The notes below the pieces were generated by a model. That model was not told the origin of the DNA. It did not search any database and was given only the letters and a program-made list of their open reading frames with translations. 64,000 nucleotides of DNA from Pseudovirgaria hyperparasitica (lineage: Eukaryota > Ascomycota > Dothideomycetes > Acrospermales > Acrospermaceae), in NCBI RefSeq assembly GCF_010093815.1, contig NW_022985568.1, positions 436,449 through 500,448 of the forward strand. Direction: 5' to 3'. Of this stretch, positions 11,958 to 23,591 are shown piece after piece (the stretch's first letter is position 1; each line of letters begins with the position of its first letter). The position numbers were made by a program, and so were the translations under genes.

Positions 11958-12357
11958 CTACGATGTCCTTCGGAGCTTGTGGGACACCGGAACGGGTTGA
12001 TTGACGAAGTAGCCAGTCGGAACAGCACCAGCTCGGTTCGCTAATCTTTCTTCGTATTCCCGAGACGCATTCTTGATGTCCTGAATCTGGGCCTGTGGAA
12101 TCATGAGCGTCATGAGTAAGGCCTAGGATCTAAACGGTCTTTACCTGTGTCAAGGGAGGTCCAGAAGTGCAAACGAGAAAGCCATCTCTCCCCTTCCGAA
12201 CAGTCAGTCGGAGTGCCCGACGCCGGCAATGCTCTCAACTCACCTGATATTGGTACGGACGGACGATGGCATCAGAACCACAGTAGTACCGGATTTCGCC
12301 TTGGATGACTGCCCTGGAGATGCCGTAGCCGGGGACGAAGTAACTCTGCTGGGCCAT
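11958..12357 (-). CDS. Conserved small fungal protein, 98 residues, three exons
   Basis: Too broken by introns to show as an open frame. Exons 12244-12357 (38 codons), 12145-12192 (16 codons) and 11958-12092 (45 with stop) join in phase 0 at clean sites (GTGAGT, GTAAAG donors; GGAAG and CCACAG acceptors; introns 51 and 52 nt). The product starts MAQQSYFVPGYGISRAVIQG, continues EIRYYCGSDAIVRPYQYQ, GRDGFLVCTSGPPLTQ and AQIQDIKNASREYEERLANR. I recall this PGYGIS...VRPY.YQGR.G..V...G.PLT..QI.D pattern as a small conserved protein of filamentous ascomycetes with no known function; that is memory, not a search. There is no signal peptide or membrane segment. The C-terminal third is a predicted amphipathic helix. 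Confidence 0.72.
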
Positions 12358-15300
12358 TGCGGTATTTAAGAGACGAAATTGCGTAAATTCAGGTCGTGTA
12401 CTGACACAGGATCAAAGTTTGAGATCCTCAAGAGACGATCCTTGAGGAAGATGTGGTAGGGAGCGAGCCGCTTCAATATCGCAATCGGTATCGATCTGAA
12501 GGGAGTGAAGAGCCAGGCTTCGGAATCAGTCTTATACAGCAGCACTGGAAGTGCTGCAATGGACCAACGAGGTTCATCCCTTCATCCAAACCGCTCCACG
12601 CTCAGGTATCAATGCCGAAGGATGGGTCCACTGCCAACCCAGCAGGGCGACGAAATGAGGCGCACGTCGGGCTGCTGCAGGTCATTAGGCGATGGGCCTG
12701 AGCGCATTGGGCGGCGATTGGGCTACAGTGCACACTCACTCCCCACTGCACCACAACAAACCCCTAAAGGCCCAGCCTGCAGCATCCAGTCTCCAGTGTA
12801 GTGTCCAGCCTCCAGCCTAGCAGTGTGTAGTAGTAGGAGGAGGAGTAGTCGGAGTAGTAGTAGTACCTCGCGCCCTGCCATTTGCAAAACACCAGTCGGA
12901 AACAAGTCTCAGTAGTCCGGACGCCACCTGATTCGAGCATGATGTCTCTGCTACTCCCTCCTCGTCTCTCGTGTTCGTCATGTTTGGCATGGTCGGCCTG
13001 CGTGACATTCGGAACCTTCCTGGTCCTCTCCCGTTGCCAACTCACTCCTGCAGCATTCACAAAGAGGCCGGTCGACACTATATTTCGCCACCATATCTCA
13101 TCTTGCTATCATGAGATCACTGCTTCCGTCCATCGCTCTCACGCTTTGTCTCCGCGACACTGCTATGGCTGCATCTTTGCGTCCTGGCCCATCTCGCTCG
13201 AAAAAGAGGTGCGCGCGCTACCTGTCAAGACAGAAGGGGCGCTCTCGTCGCCGATCATTGTCGTCTCGGAGCAGCCGAGGGAGCGTTGGGCGATCATTGC
13301 TCTGACTACGCGACACCACTACACACTACACTACATCACCGCGCATCATCAACAAGGAATGCCTCACTACTCACAACATCGCGCCCGCGACTGCGACTGC
13401 TCTAACATCATGGCCCAGCTCAGCACTCGAATCGGTCCTCACGCTCGAAACTTCTTGAGTTTTCTTGGCTCAAGCATGTACCTTTCCACTACCTGCCTGA
13501 CAAGGTCGTCCACGATAACTTGGCCAATTCGAGGAGCATAGGGCATCAGTGCAGGCGCTGTACTTGTACCACAATCACAGTCCTATGCCGCGAGCTAAGG
13601 CCTCTCGGTCCTTATTTTAACGCTGACCACGAAACGCTATTGGCCGAGTACTGCTCAGAGATGGCAACACGGACCTTAGATTCTCGGCTACGTCATGCCA
13701 TCCCAAACTTTACTCCTTCATAGGACTTCCAGACTCCGTATATAAACTCTGGCTTTGCCCGGGAACCAGGTTGTTGAAATGTCTTTAGCCACACGTCCCT
13801 CTCACCACGTATGAGGGATCAACACTCGCTTGTCAGGCATGTTACCAATCACACTTCCTCATATCGGCCATGAGGTCCGCTGAAGCAATGCACATCTACG
13901 AGCCTTCCCAGTCATCTTTGCGACACAACAAACTGTCTCCGCAAAGTATGTTGATCGCTCAAAACATCACTCAGATCACAGGTGGGAATTTCATCTAGTG
14001 AGCGGACCGGAACACTCGCCTGTCTTTGACCATGTGGCGTCTGGGCTTCGAGCGGACTCGCAAATTCTAGCCTGGGGTCAGCCGATCCTATGTTCCGTAT
14101 ATGAACGACTCGTTGCTGTTGTGTGATTGTCTCAGACGTGGCAGACTAGCCCGAGAGGTGACGACCTTCGACCATCTCACGATCTCGAAGACTAGCACAA
14201 TCTCACGAAGATCTCATTGCCTTCCGAGGTAGTGTAGTGATACTTGCTTCGTTCCTTTTGGTGCAATTGAGGAGTATCATGGCTCTATTCTAGCGGTCAA
14301 GCTGATTGAGATGTGCGTTGTTAATTGCGGCAAGTACGTGCCACGGTGTCGGGGGGTTTGAACATGGGTTCAAAGACAGCATATCCCTGGGTAACTCGAC
14401 TCGTGCTCTCAGCTCTGCCCAAAGCGCGGACCTTGCCCACTGACCGCTGCCCAAGCCTGGGGCAAGGGCCACGCGCGTAACGGAATGTCTAACCTTGAGA
14501 TACTATGGCCTTGTCGTGTAAGCACCGTGATCCTAAAGGCCATAAGACTTACATCGAACGCCTACTTCTCTCTAATTCCATAGATCTGATGCGACCACCC
14601 AGTCTCACCGACGATTTGACGCAACATCCCTCTCAGGAAACCCTTGTCAATGGAATAATGCCGAGCTCCACCCTGAAGATGCTGCTCCAGATCTCATGCA
14701 AGCGATCGCTACCGGACAGGGACAACAAACATGATACATCCCTGAGCTTCATTGTTGGGCTTGGCCTTACAAGGCAGCCTTCCTGTTCTAACGTGGGATG
14801 ACGGCAATATGCGACTGCTCCCTTCCAAATCACTCAGTGACTTGCCTTATTTCGTTTTGATGATTGTCATATCCAGGTTGCCAGCAGAACAAGCACGTAC
14901 CCGATCTACATCTGAGAATTGTTGTTGATCTCTGCAAATCTCGAACGGTAAGCTGTGTGTGTTGGCATCTCTAACAAACGACATCTACGGGGGCAACTCT
15001 TCCCACGTATCCCTCTCAGGAGATGCAGAAGCCAAGTGTGAGTACCATGGACCCGAATACTTGATCATCGAACGTCGTCATGCATCGGGTGTTGGGTCAC
15101 AAACCCAGCTCCAGTCCCAAGATATGCTATCGTCGTGTGAAAGGTTTAATCAATCTACTTAGAACCCGAATCTCGACTATCGTGATATTGATGAACGTAG
15201 ACGATAGCGACACAGTTCATTAGGGACTACGACCGCATAACAATACGTACCCACATCCACTATGGCGGAGAATTTCGACCCCTTTGATCTGGGCTTCCTT

Positions 15301-17077
15301 GTCTTACCCGTAACACTTGGGTAGCAACTTTCCGGATTGAGAAAAATAGTCTCAACTTTGAATTCATAAGCGTCCAGGTGCGTCCAACATCAGGCTTCAT
15401 CAGCTACAGATACTCTTATGGGTCAATATGAAATCCCTTCAGGGTCTGTCCCAGTCGATCACAGACACTCGATAATGTTCGGGCTTTCCGAAAGTGGCGC
15501 AAGAGTACGCGGATTCTTCTTGACACGAATATCTCCTATGATGACATGCGAAGGATCGTTGGGTGATTCATGCCTAATTGACCAAGCCATCCAACAGGAA
15601 TGCAGAACCTGGCCTTGATCTGACCGCCTGAAGGCATCCATCTTATCGGCATCCTACCTACACGATTATCGCATTTCGGGGTTTACAAGTACTGAATTAG
15701 GTACATGCCGACATACGATGCTCATCGAACGACATAAACAAAGCCATAAGAACCGGACGTGCCACCCTTGCATCGAGCCTCACTTCAACAGACATGGAAG
15801 CTGTGTAGCAGCAATACTCCAGTTATATCATACGCCGAGAATTATGCCCATCATGAGCTGCGTTAAAGGAGTTTTCGTCTATCACAGCACATCCTCTTTC
15901 GATCGAAGACGAGACTGCTTACGGAAAGTGCAAAAGCCGCTCACCGATATTGTGGCAGCAAGACATCTGCCTGACAAGCATGTAGCAATGACCCACCCGA
16001 TGCTACAGCATCGATATACTGAAGTCAGGTAGGATCAAAGGCCCTGTACACAATGAGCACGGTGCCTCATCCACAATCGCGGCGACACTCTATCAACCAT
16101 TCCTACCTCCCACAATCATTGGCCGCCCTGCAAATAATCCACTCCATCATCTACCAAATACACTCATACAAACCACCAAGACACAAATCCCACTCTTCCT
16201 TGATCTCCATTCCAAACTCCACATATCATACATATGACACCCCACTCCAAAGTCGCCCTGCATAGCCTTCTTGACACCCCGCCGATCGCCATACCAGCAG
16301 CAGATATAGCACCTCATAAACAGCATTCTAGACCTGCGAAGAAGAACCCGTAACTTGACAATAAATAAAATAAGGGTCTTGACTTGCCGATCTGCAGATC
16401 CGTCGTTATCGCTCCCTTTAAATGTAGCTGTCATGGCTCGGTTCGTCCTGGTTGCCGGCTAGCCACGCCTCACTTGTAGAGATCGGCGGTCTTTGTGGGA
16501 TGGGTTTCGGATGATCATTTTCTCTCGGCGGGCGATGGAGGAGCGTCACGAGGTAGGTGGTTTCTAATGGATGAGGGGCTGAGATGGGTTGTTCATTTAT
16601 GGTTGCCTTTGTTAGGGCAATTGGTTGTCTAGCAGGCAGGGCTCGTGGAAGCGAATAAGGGTTGGACGATGTGTCAACAATTGGCGAAAAATCAGGATTT
16701 TTGGTGGAGGTCTGGATTGGATGGGATGATGAGGGAAGTAATGGTGGGTTTGCGCTTGTGGTCGTTCTGTTTTTGACTTGTTGTGTGGTGTTGAGAGCTG
16801 GACTTGAGTCGTGGAGGTCTCGTCGAACCCGACCAAAGAACACCACAAGTGTCTCCCTTTCCAACACCGACTATTCGGCGCCTCGAAATGGTTTGAACTG
16901 TGTATTCTGCTCCGTCCTACGAGAGACATTACTGTCTGGATCGGAAATGCAGCTTACACGATACGCGATTATTTTGAGCAGAAACTTGCCCGGCGCACTG
17001 CATTATCCTATCTTCTGAACACCTCCGCCTGATACAGCATTGCAAACAGACCTACCTCTCCAATGCATCGCTAAAAA
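12358..17077. other. 4.7-kb gene-poor interval
   Basis: I find no convincing gene here. The longest frames are 12882-13541 (+) and 16418-16867 (-). Neither shows a known domain, and both lack good flanking splice or start context. 13.7-16.0 kb has almost no frame above 65 codons on either strand, with ordinary base composition. A GGA/TAG-type triplet run lies at about 12825-12867. The stretch could be regulatory DNA, a non-coding RNA locus or a decayed gene region. Confidence 0.5.
12825..12867. repeat. Trinucleotide-rich run (GTA/GGA/GTC)
   Basis: An imperfect tract of GTAGTA and GGAGGA triplets in intergenic DNA. No coding frame of interest covers it. Confidence 0.6.
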
Positions 17078-18467
17078 CTACAGATCTTTCTGTCCCGGAA
17101 TCACCCGCCTACACCACGAGCACCAACTCCTCCGCTCGCCAGCCTTCTCTCTCGCAAGCGGGGCTCTCTGCCCATCCCGCTCATCCTCAAATTCCTTGAC
17201 CACCGCCCCAATTCGCTCCATAGTCTTCGTCTTCATCCGCATCCCGCCTCCGACATTCTCAATCTCCTGCACAGTCCAGCTGCCGCCTCGCCACGAACGG
17301 CCTGTTCCGTCTCGCTCAACCTGAACGTTTTGTGCGAGTTGCGCGGCCAGCTCGGCGTCGGACGCGTCGCGCTCCTTTTCCAGCGTTCGCGCGGCGAGGC
17401 ATGTTGACTCGCGCCCACATGCGACGCCCTGGTCGCCTTCGCCAACGCCCGTGCCGAGTCCCCCGAGATACTCGCTGTAGCGCGTGCGCCAGGTCCAGCC
17501 GCGATAGTATGTCGTGTCGTCTGAGCGCAGGCTGAGACCACAGGGCTGACAGAGCCAGAGGGCGTCGGCGCAGGAGCATGGCGTGCGCGCGAATGCTTCT
17601 ACCGTGAAGGCTGGTGGTGTTTCGACGTTTGAGGACACCGGTGTGAGGGCCGGGAGGGGCTCGGGGGACGGAGTGCTGCGTTGCGAGGGCGTGCCGTGCG
17701 GGCTGGGAAGGGCTGGTAGTCTGTTCTGGAAGTGTAGGGCGAGAGGGGCTTTGGTGCATGGTGTACAGAGGCGGCGGTGACGACCGTGCATGGCGTTTGT
17801 GGGAGGAGGCTTGATGGTGCAGTTCTGTAGGGTAGTATCATCGTCAGCTTGTTGTTCCCCTGCCCAGATTGAACTGTCCCCATCAGCATGATCGTGGGCG
17901 TACGTACCCTGCAGACGATCTTGCCGCAGCGTCGACAGTCTCCGACCATGTCTCGCGCACATTGTCCGATCTTCCCGCTCGTGATACGGTGGCTGTACGA
18001 CCCCAGACTCTGGCCTACCCAGGCACTATGCGATTCGCGAAAGCGATCGGCGAGAGACGCATTGACGGGCTGGTCTTCATTCGCGCAGCGAAGCGTCTGC
18101 GTGACCAACTGCCGTCGGTACTGCAGCAGATTGGCCCTGAACTGGCGACAGGTACGGGAGAGATCGTGGAGGGTGTTCAGGTCGATCTGACTTGCGAGCT
18201 GCGAGACAATTCTTTTGGATATATGCTATTGTCAGTTTCTGAAATACGACGCGCGAGGCGAAGGCAAAGTCGTAAGGCTCACGGATAGCAGCTCAGCGCG
18301 GCTGAGAAGCCATTTATGTTTGGGTTCGGTCGCGCATCGTCTTCTTCTTCTTTTTCAAGGTTGATCTCCTGAAGCGTGCCGCCACGCCGGTGTTCCCCGG
18401 GGTGAGGAGGAGGCTCGAGGAGGGAGGGGGTAGAGGGAGCCTCGTCGAGGTCAACTAACACCACCAT
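17078..18467 (-). CDS. Conserved fungal F-box-like, cysteine-rich protein
   Basis: Three exons, 18283-18467, 17908-18211 and 17078-17824, give 411 residues. After an acidic, Pro-rich N-terminus (MVVLVDLDEAPSTPSLLEPP) comes an F-box-like helix pair, NINGFSAALSCYP / IVSQLASQIDLNTLHDLSR. Two CxxC clusters follow: GDCRRCGKIVCRNCTIKPPP with RHRRLCTPC, and PCSCADALWLCQPCG. A conserved aromatic motif (YYRGWTWRTRYSEYLGG, LGTGVGEGDQGVACGR) comes next, then a Glu/Arg-rich helical tail. The Cys clusters suggest metal binding, and the F-box suggests an SCF adaptor; both are inference. The first intron skips an AG placed five bases after a CTGAC branch site and uses AAAAG instead, which keeps the frame and the F-box sequence. 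Confidence 0.78.
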
Positions 18468-19441
18468 GGTGCCGGAGCAGAGAAAGAGGACAACGTCTCA
18501 TCGAAATGGATGTCGAAGTAGAGATCGATGGAGGATGTGGTAGTGGCGGCGCGTTAATACTAGGCAGAGGGGTTGATCGGATTTTGGTTACTGGGCTAAA
18601 CTCGGATCTGATAAGATTCTCGGCCCCGATCCTCAATCTAACTTGTTATGGCATAACTAGGCTGACCATAACAATAGATGCTCTTTCACATAGACGTAGA
18701 CCACAATCAATCTCAACGTTTCGCCAGCCCATCTCAATTTTTGAAGCATATAACTGAAGGCATGGCTCTTCTCTTGAAACCCCCACCCTCCACGACCTGT
18801 CATACTGTCTGCAATGCGCTTACTAACCAGGATTATAGCGGCGGGGTAGAGCTTGGCATCTCTGGGAGCCCTTCGAGGTCGCCAATATGTCTCAATACAT
18901 TGCATCTAGCAGTCGAGCGAATAATCGGCAAAAGAGTGGGTGAAACCATCACAGTACTGTAGGCCGTCACCATGCAACAATCCATGAGGCTCAAAAGCAT
19001 ACGATGCATCGTGGAACCCGTTGCTCGTTCCAGGAATTGGAAAATGCACTCTATCAAACAAGTATTGGCCAGAGGGAGTGACATATATCACACCCCCCAG
19101 TGCTTGGAAAGGCGCTGCTCAAGTGATACGGTAACAAGGGCCCTGGCAATCTACGCCACAACAAGTGTCTCCGCCGGCGCAGTAAACATGCTTATGAATT
19201 CGGTCCGGGCAGGTAAGGATAGCTGGAGTCCACCAAATTGTCTTCTAACACACCATCACTGGATGCTGGACCCAATCATGGCCTTGCTGTTGAGGACTAC
19301 ATTTTGCAGCAAACATGCCAGTTCGTCAACGCGTTTGCCGCCTAGCGTTCTTACATGTATACGAGAGGGATGGATGTGCTTATATATACCTATATCAAGG
19401 GCGTGCTGCGCACCTAGGAGTAATTTCTGTTCAGATACAAC
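18468..19441. promoter_or_regulatory. Divergent promoter region, F-box-like gene and P450
   Basis: No gene seen. It separates the start of the F-box-like gene (-) and the first P450 (+). The P450 side has a clear TATA element, listed separately. Confidence 0.45.
19381..19388 (+). promoter_or_regulatory. TATA element of P450 gene
   Basis: TATATATA, 53 bases upstream of the P450 start at 19442, a normal core-promoter spacing in filamentous fungi. Confidence 0.5.
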
Positions 19442-21128
19442 ATGGCTCTCATTCAGCAGCTTTCCGCAAGCAATGCGTGGCAAGTCCTAACACTCCAAAA
19501 TGTGCTCCTTGTGTTGTTCCTGCTGTTACTCCTTTCAGTCGCCTATCAGGTCGTATACAATCGCTTCTTCCACCCCCTTTCCAAGTTCCCCGGGCCGTAC
19601 TGGGCCAGTGTGACAAGACTCTATACTGTCTATCATAGTATCGTCGGTGATGCCCACCTGAACGAGTATGAAGCGGTCAAGAAATATGGTATAGACTCGC
19701 CATCCATAGCGAAAGTAAAATAAACGTTGACAGTCATAGGTCCGGTGGTCCGCATGTCGCCATCACTCCTGCTCATCCGTGACGCTACTATGCTCCCCGA
19801 GGTGTACCACCGATACGCAAACAGATCGCCATTTTACCTGAAGAACATGCTTGGAAAGGGGGAGTCGATCCTGACGACGCGCGATTGGCGCCAACACGCT
19901 CAACTACGCAGAGTCGCTGGCGGGGCCTATGCCTTCTCAAACATCAAAAAGATGGAGCCCATCTTCGACGCCAACATCTCACGCTGGACGAAGAAAATGC
20001 ACACTGACTTTGCCGTCACCGGGCGCGAATTTGACTTCGCCCCCTGGGCAGCATACATGACCAACGATGTCCTCTCCGACGTCGGCTTCGGCGGCTCCTT
20101 CGGCTTCGTGTCCCAGGGCAAAGACATCGAGAACCTGATCACCGACTTCCGCGCCGGCCTCACCCCCTTCGGAATCATGTCCAGCCTCTACCCGCTAACC
20201 AACTGGCTCCGCAGCACCCGGATCGGCGAACGCTTCCTAATCGCCTCCCCAAACGACAGCGGCGGCTGGGGCAGAGTGATGCACTTCCGCGACCAGCTCA
20301 TCGCCGCCCGCAGACGCGACATGGCAGCCTCCAAACCCCGCGCCCAAACCGACCTCCTCCAAATCTTCCTCGACGCCCGCGACGACGCCGGCAACCCGCT
20401 CGCCGAGGAGCAAATCAAGGCAGACCTCCTGCTCATCCTCCTCGCCGGCGCCGACACCACCGGCACAGCAATCTGCTCCATCCTCGACTTCCTCACCTCC
20501 TCCCCCGCCATCTACGCCAAACTCGTCGCCGAAATCGCACAGGCGGAGCAGCTCCACGCCGGCTTCGCAGCTGAAGTCCCCTCCTTCGACGAAGTCACCA
20601 CCAAATGCCCCTATTTCGTCGCCTGCGTGAAGGAGAGTCTGCGGCTGCGGCCCTCGGCGCCATCGATCTTCCCGCGCGTCACACGCGAGGGCGGGCTCAT
20701 GGTCGGCGACATACATATCCCCGCGGGCACGGAAGTGAGTTGCCAAGCATGGATCTCGAACCGGGACCCGGAGGTGTACGGCGCGGACGCAGATACGTAT
20801 AAGCCGGAGCGGTGGCTGGAGGGGGAGGAGAAGACGCGGGTGTACGAGAGGTATCTGCAGACGTTTGGGTACAATACCAGGAGTTGTCTGGGCAAGGATA
20901 TCGCGCTGATGGAGCTGTATAAGGGGCTTTTGCAGGTACGTCAGTCGGGTGGCAGAGCGGGTGTGTTGCTGTCATGTGTGGATACTAATGGTGTCCTAGT
21001 TCTTCCGGATGTTTGACGTTGAGAAGATCAGGTCTCATGGCCCGCCGGAGTTTCGGAATATGGGGGGTGTTATGGTGTGGAGCAATATATGGCTCAAGAT
21101 TTCCCCGCGACACACTGTGCAGCTTTAG
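19442..21128 (+). CDS. Cytochrome P450 monooxygenase (first of a tail-to-tail pair)
   Basis: Membrane-anchored haem monooxygenase. Exons 19442-19688, 19740-20935 and 21000-21128 give 523 residues. Residues about 18-40 form the ER anchor, followed by the proline-rich hinge HPLSKFPGPYW. The I-helix oxygen-binding motif is LLAGADTTGTAI, the K-helix is KESLRLRP, the PERF-like motif is YKPERW and the haem loop is FGYNTRSCLGKD with the Cys ligand. All catalytic landmarks are intact. Substrate is unknown; the class resembles pisatin-demethylase-like fungal P450s. Codons in 20000-20700 end in C or G far more than in the flanking genes. No polyketide or peptide synthase is in the window, so a biosynthetic cluster is not shown. 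Confidence 0.93.
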
Positions 21129-21815
21129 ATGAGTTATATTGAGTGGGCCAATTTACGAGACTTCGATGGGCATGAGCATAAAGCAATGCAGGTACGGATT
21201 CGTAAGGTAGTGTGTGTGTGCACAGATTTGGAGTCTGCCCGAGTGCCGTTCCGGCGCGAAGTATATGAGAATACATATATCCGAGGCCCCACTAACCCCG
21301 GGAGTGATACAACACTTCTTACTCATCCTTCCAGGCTTCATATCCAAAGAACATGCAGGTGTCTAGATAACCATAGAAATCTTTTAAGGTCTACCTACTC
21401 TCGTCTGCTTGATAGCAGTTGTAAATTATGTATCAGCACTAACCCTCGGCCGTGACCTCCCAATCCTGTTCAACCCAGCCTTAGTAGCCAAATATATTCA
21501 AAATTCTGCCACCATCAAGCACATTCGGCCATACCAACCAGAAAGCAAGCGGTCCCGTTCGCTCCCGCATATTTAAGCTGGTTAGGGGTGGATTAGTAGT
21601 TAGGTGGGTGACCACTAGCGAATCCCCACTGCTGAATGTTTTGTATTTTTCATCTCATGAGGAAGTCTGGCCGGGATGGACCTTTTTTTTTTCTGTCGAA
21701 TTGTGCGACGTCGAATACAAAACAAGAACGAGGAATGATGCTCAAGTATGCCACGTATCAAAAGTTTTTTTTTTTTAGGTTTCTTTCGTAAATGCTCGTC
21801 TACATACATAAATCG
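21129..21815. other. Intergenic between convergent P450 genes
   Basis: 3' flanks of both P450 genes. Two T-rich runs (near 21683 and 21768) are the only marked features. Confidence 0.5.
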
Positions 21816-23591
21816 TTACCTGCTCTCCTGGTACCAAGCCTCAATTAGCTTCGCCCGCTCGGGACTACGAACCTCGATGTCAAGCTCGAAAGGAAGCGGT
21901 CCGCCAATCAGATTAGGCGTGAACTTGTAGTCGTGAGGCCACTGTGGCTCGCCTTTGGCATTCGTTGTCGGCTTCAGCTCGAAAGAGCCGACAATCGAGC
22001 CACACGCGACGAGTAACTCCGCTTCGGTGAGCTCGATGCCCATACAGACGCGACGGCCCATGCCTTTGACAAATTAGTTCTACTGCAAAAGAGAAGTATA
22101 TCACTAAGTTTTGAAGCACTTACCGAAACCATGATAGCCCTTGAACCGCGGATACTCGGTGAGCGGCTCTCGATACGTCGGGAAATCGCTCTGCAGCCAG
22201 CGCTCGGGACGGTATGAGTCGGGGTCAGGATAGATGTTTGCGTCGCGCGCCATGGCCAGGTCGACTGCGTGGACGACGGCGCCTTTGGGAATGTAATACC
22301 CGTTCCACTCGTCGTCTTCCTCGACGAGGCGAGGGACGCCTAGTGCGACTGGGGGCCGCCAGCGGAAACACTCCTTGATGGCTGCGCGCAGGACAGGAAG
22401 GTTGGGTGAGTCTTTCATGGCTACTGGGCGGTCGCCGATTACGGCGTCGTATTCCTCGCGTACTCTTGTTTGCCATTCGGGGTGGAGGACCATGGCTAGG
22501 AAGAAGCAGTATAGTGGGCCTCCGATGGTGAAGATGGCGACTGTGACGAGCATGCCGACGGCATATATGGCCTCTTCTTCGTCTTCGAAGTCGAAGGGAT
22601 GGGCATTTGATGCTCCTTTCTGCTCAATGTAGTTGCGAGCATAACTCATTGGTAACGTCCCATTCGACATATCGGAACGGGCTTGGGCCATGAGATGTTT
22701 GAAGAGTTCTGCTTCTTTCTCCCTGCGCTCTCTCACCCGCCTGATGGACGGATTAAGCCATTCGGGAAGGTGACCGAGAAATGGAAGCAGATTCGTGATC
22801 GGACCAGAAGGGGAGATCTGCCCAATGAATGTGATGGCATTCTCACTGAGCGCAGCAGACGGCTCGGGTCTGCCGTAGCCAAGTCTAGCACTGATACGGC
22901 CACAGAAGTCGTGCAAATGCGTGAAATGATCCTTGGGACTCGTCAATAGCCGTCGGAGGAATAGCCTGATTTCTAAGTCGATATAGCCTTGATACTGCTG
23001 TTGCAGACTGGCCATAAGTGATGTGTTCGCGAAATGACGTTGCCTTCGCCAGTGATCTAGTCTTCTTCGTTAGGAGACTCCCTCGGGCAACTGTTGTTGA
23101 TACGCACCATCAGCAGCCAAAAGAGGAAGATATAGTCCTTGTGAGTCACTCCCTGGTATTGCCGGTACCATGGGCCGTGAAGAGTATTTCTTTGCCCTCC
23201 GGCATAGCAGTTCGAATGCAATGTCCTGGTCGCCAATCCATATGTGCATCTCACCACATATCGTAAGCCTGAAGATACCATTATACTGGTCGCAAAATCT
23301 CCTCATGGAAATCTCCGGACAAGTCGGGTCGACATCGTGGACTCTGCCAATGTAAGGGATTGTGCTCGTCGGGCCAGGTATCAATTTGAGGCCCGGTGGG
23401 GGCGCATCGTGGAAGTAGAAGTATCTGACCAAGGCAAAGACGGCGTAAAGGGCAAAAGGAAATATTGCAATGATCCAGCTTGACGTCGGAGCCATCAGAC
23501 CAAGGACCCTGAAGGACAAGAGGCATGATGCGAAAATAAAAATGCCGGCAAGACCGTTTAGCCGCGCTTTGCCTACATTATGTGTAACCAT
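21816..23591 (-). CDS. Cytochrome P450 monooxygenase (second), non-canonical I-helix
   Basis: Exons 23108-23591, 22124-23056 and 21816-22063 give 554 residues from the ATG at 23591; an in-frame ATG at 23705 would add 38 residues. Two or more hydrophobic N-terminal segments (GLAGIFIFASCLLSFRVLG; WIIAIFPFALYAVFALV) precede LKLIPGPTSTIPYIGRVHD. HWRRQRHFAN marks the C-helix. The K-helix is IKECFRWRPP, the PERF-like motif YRPERW, and the haem loop FGMGRRVCMGIE with the Cys ligand. The I-helix reads LVTVAIFTIGGPLYCFF, without the usual AGxDT; one Thr remains. Such I-helices occur in some fungal P450 families, so the enzyme is probably active, perhaps with altered oxygen chemistry. Confidence 0.9.

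Noticed and set aside
16418-16867. 149-codon minus-strand frame, Pro/Ser/Thr-rich
   Set aside because: No domain, no supporting splice structure, and composition typical of chance frames in CT-rich DNA; left uncalled.
17316-17759. Arg-rich minus-strand frames at 17233-17759
   Set aside because: Shadow frames of the GC-rich third exon of the F-box-like gene.
18238-18310. F-box-like reading LLSRAELLSHISKRIVSQ suggesting a frameshift in the cysteine-rich protein gene
   Set aside because: That frame meets a stop upstream. The frame from the ATG at 18467 joins cleanly through the AAAAG acceptor, so no frameshift is needed.
19442-23591. A secondary-metabolite gene cluster around the two P450s
   Set aside because: No backbone synthase, terpene cyclase, pathway regulator or exporter lies nearby, so two P450s alone do not make a cluster.
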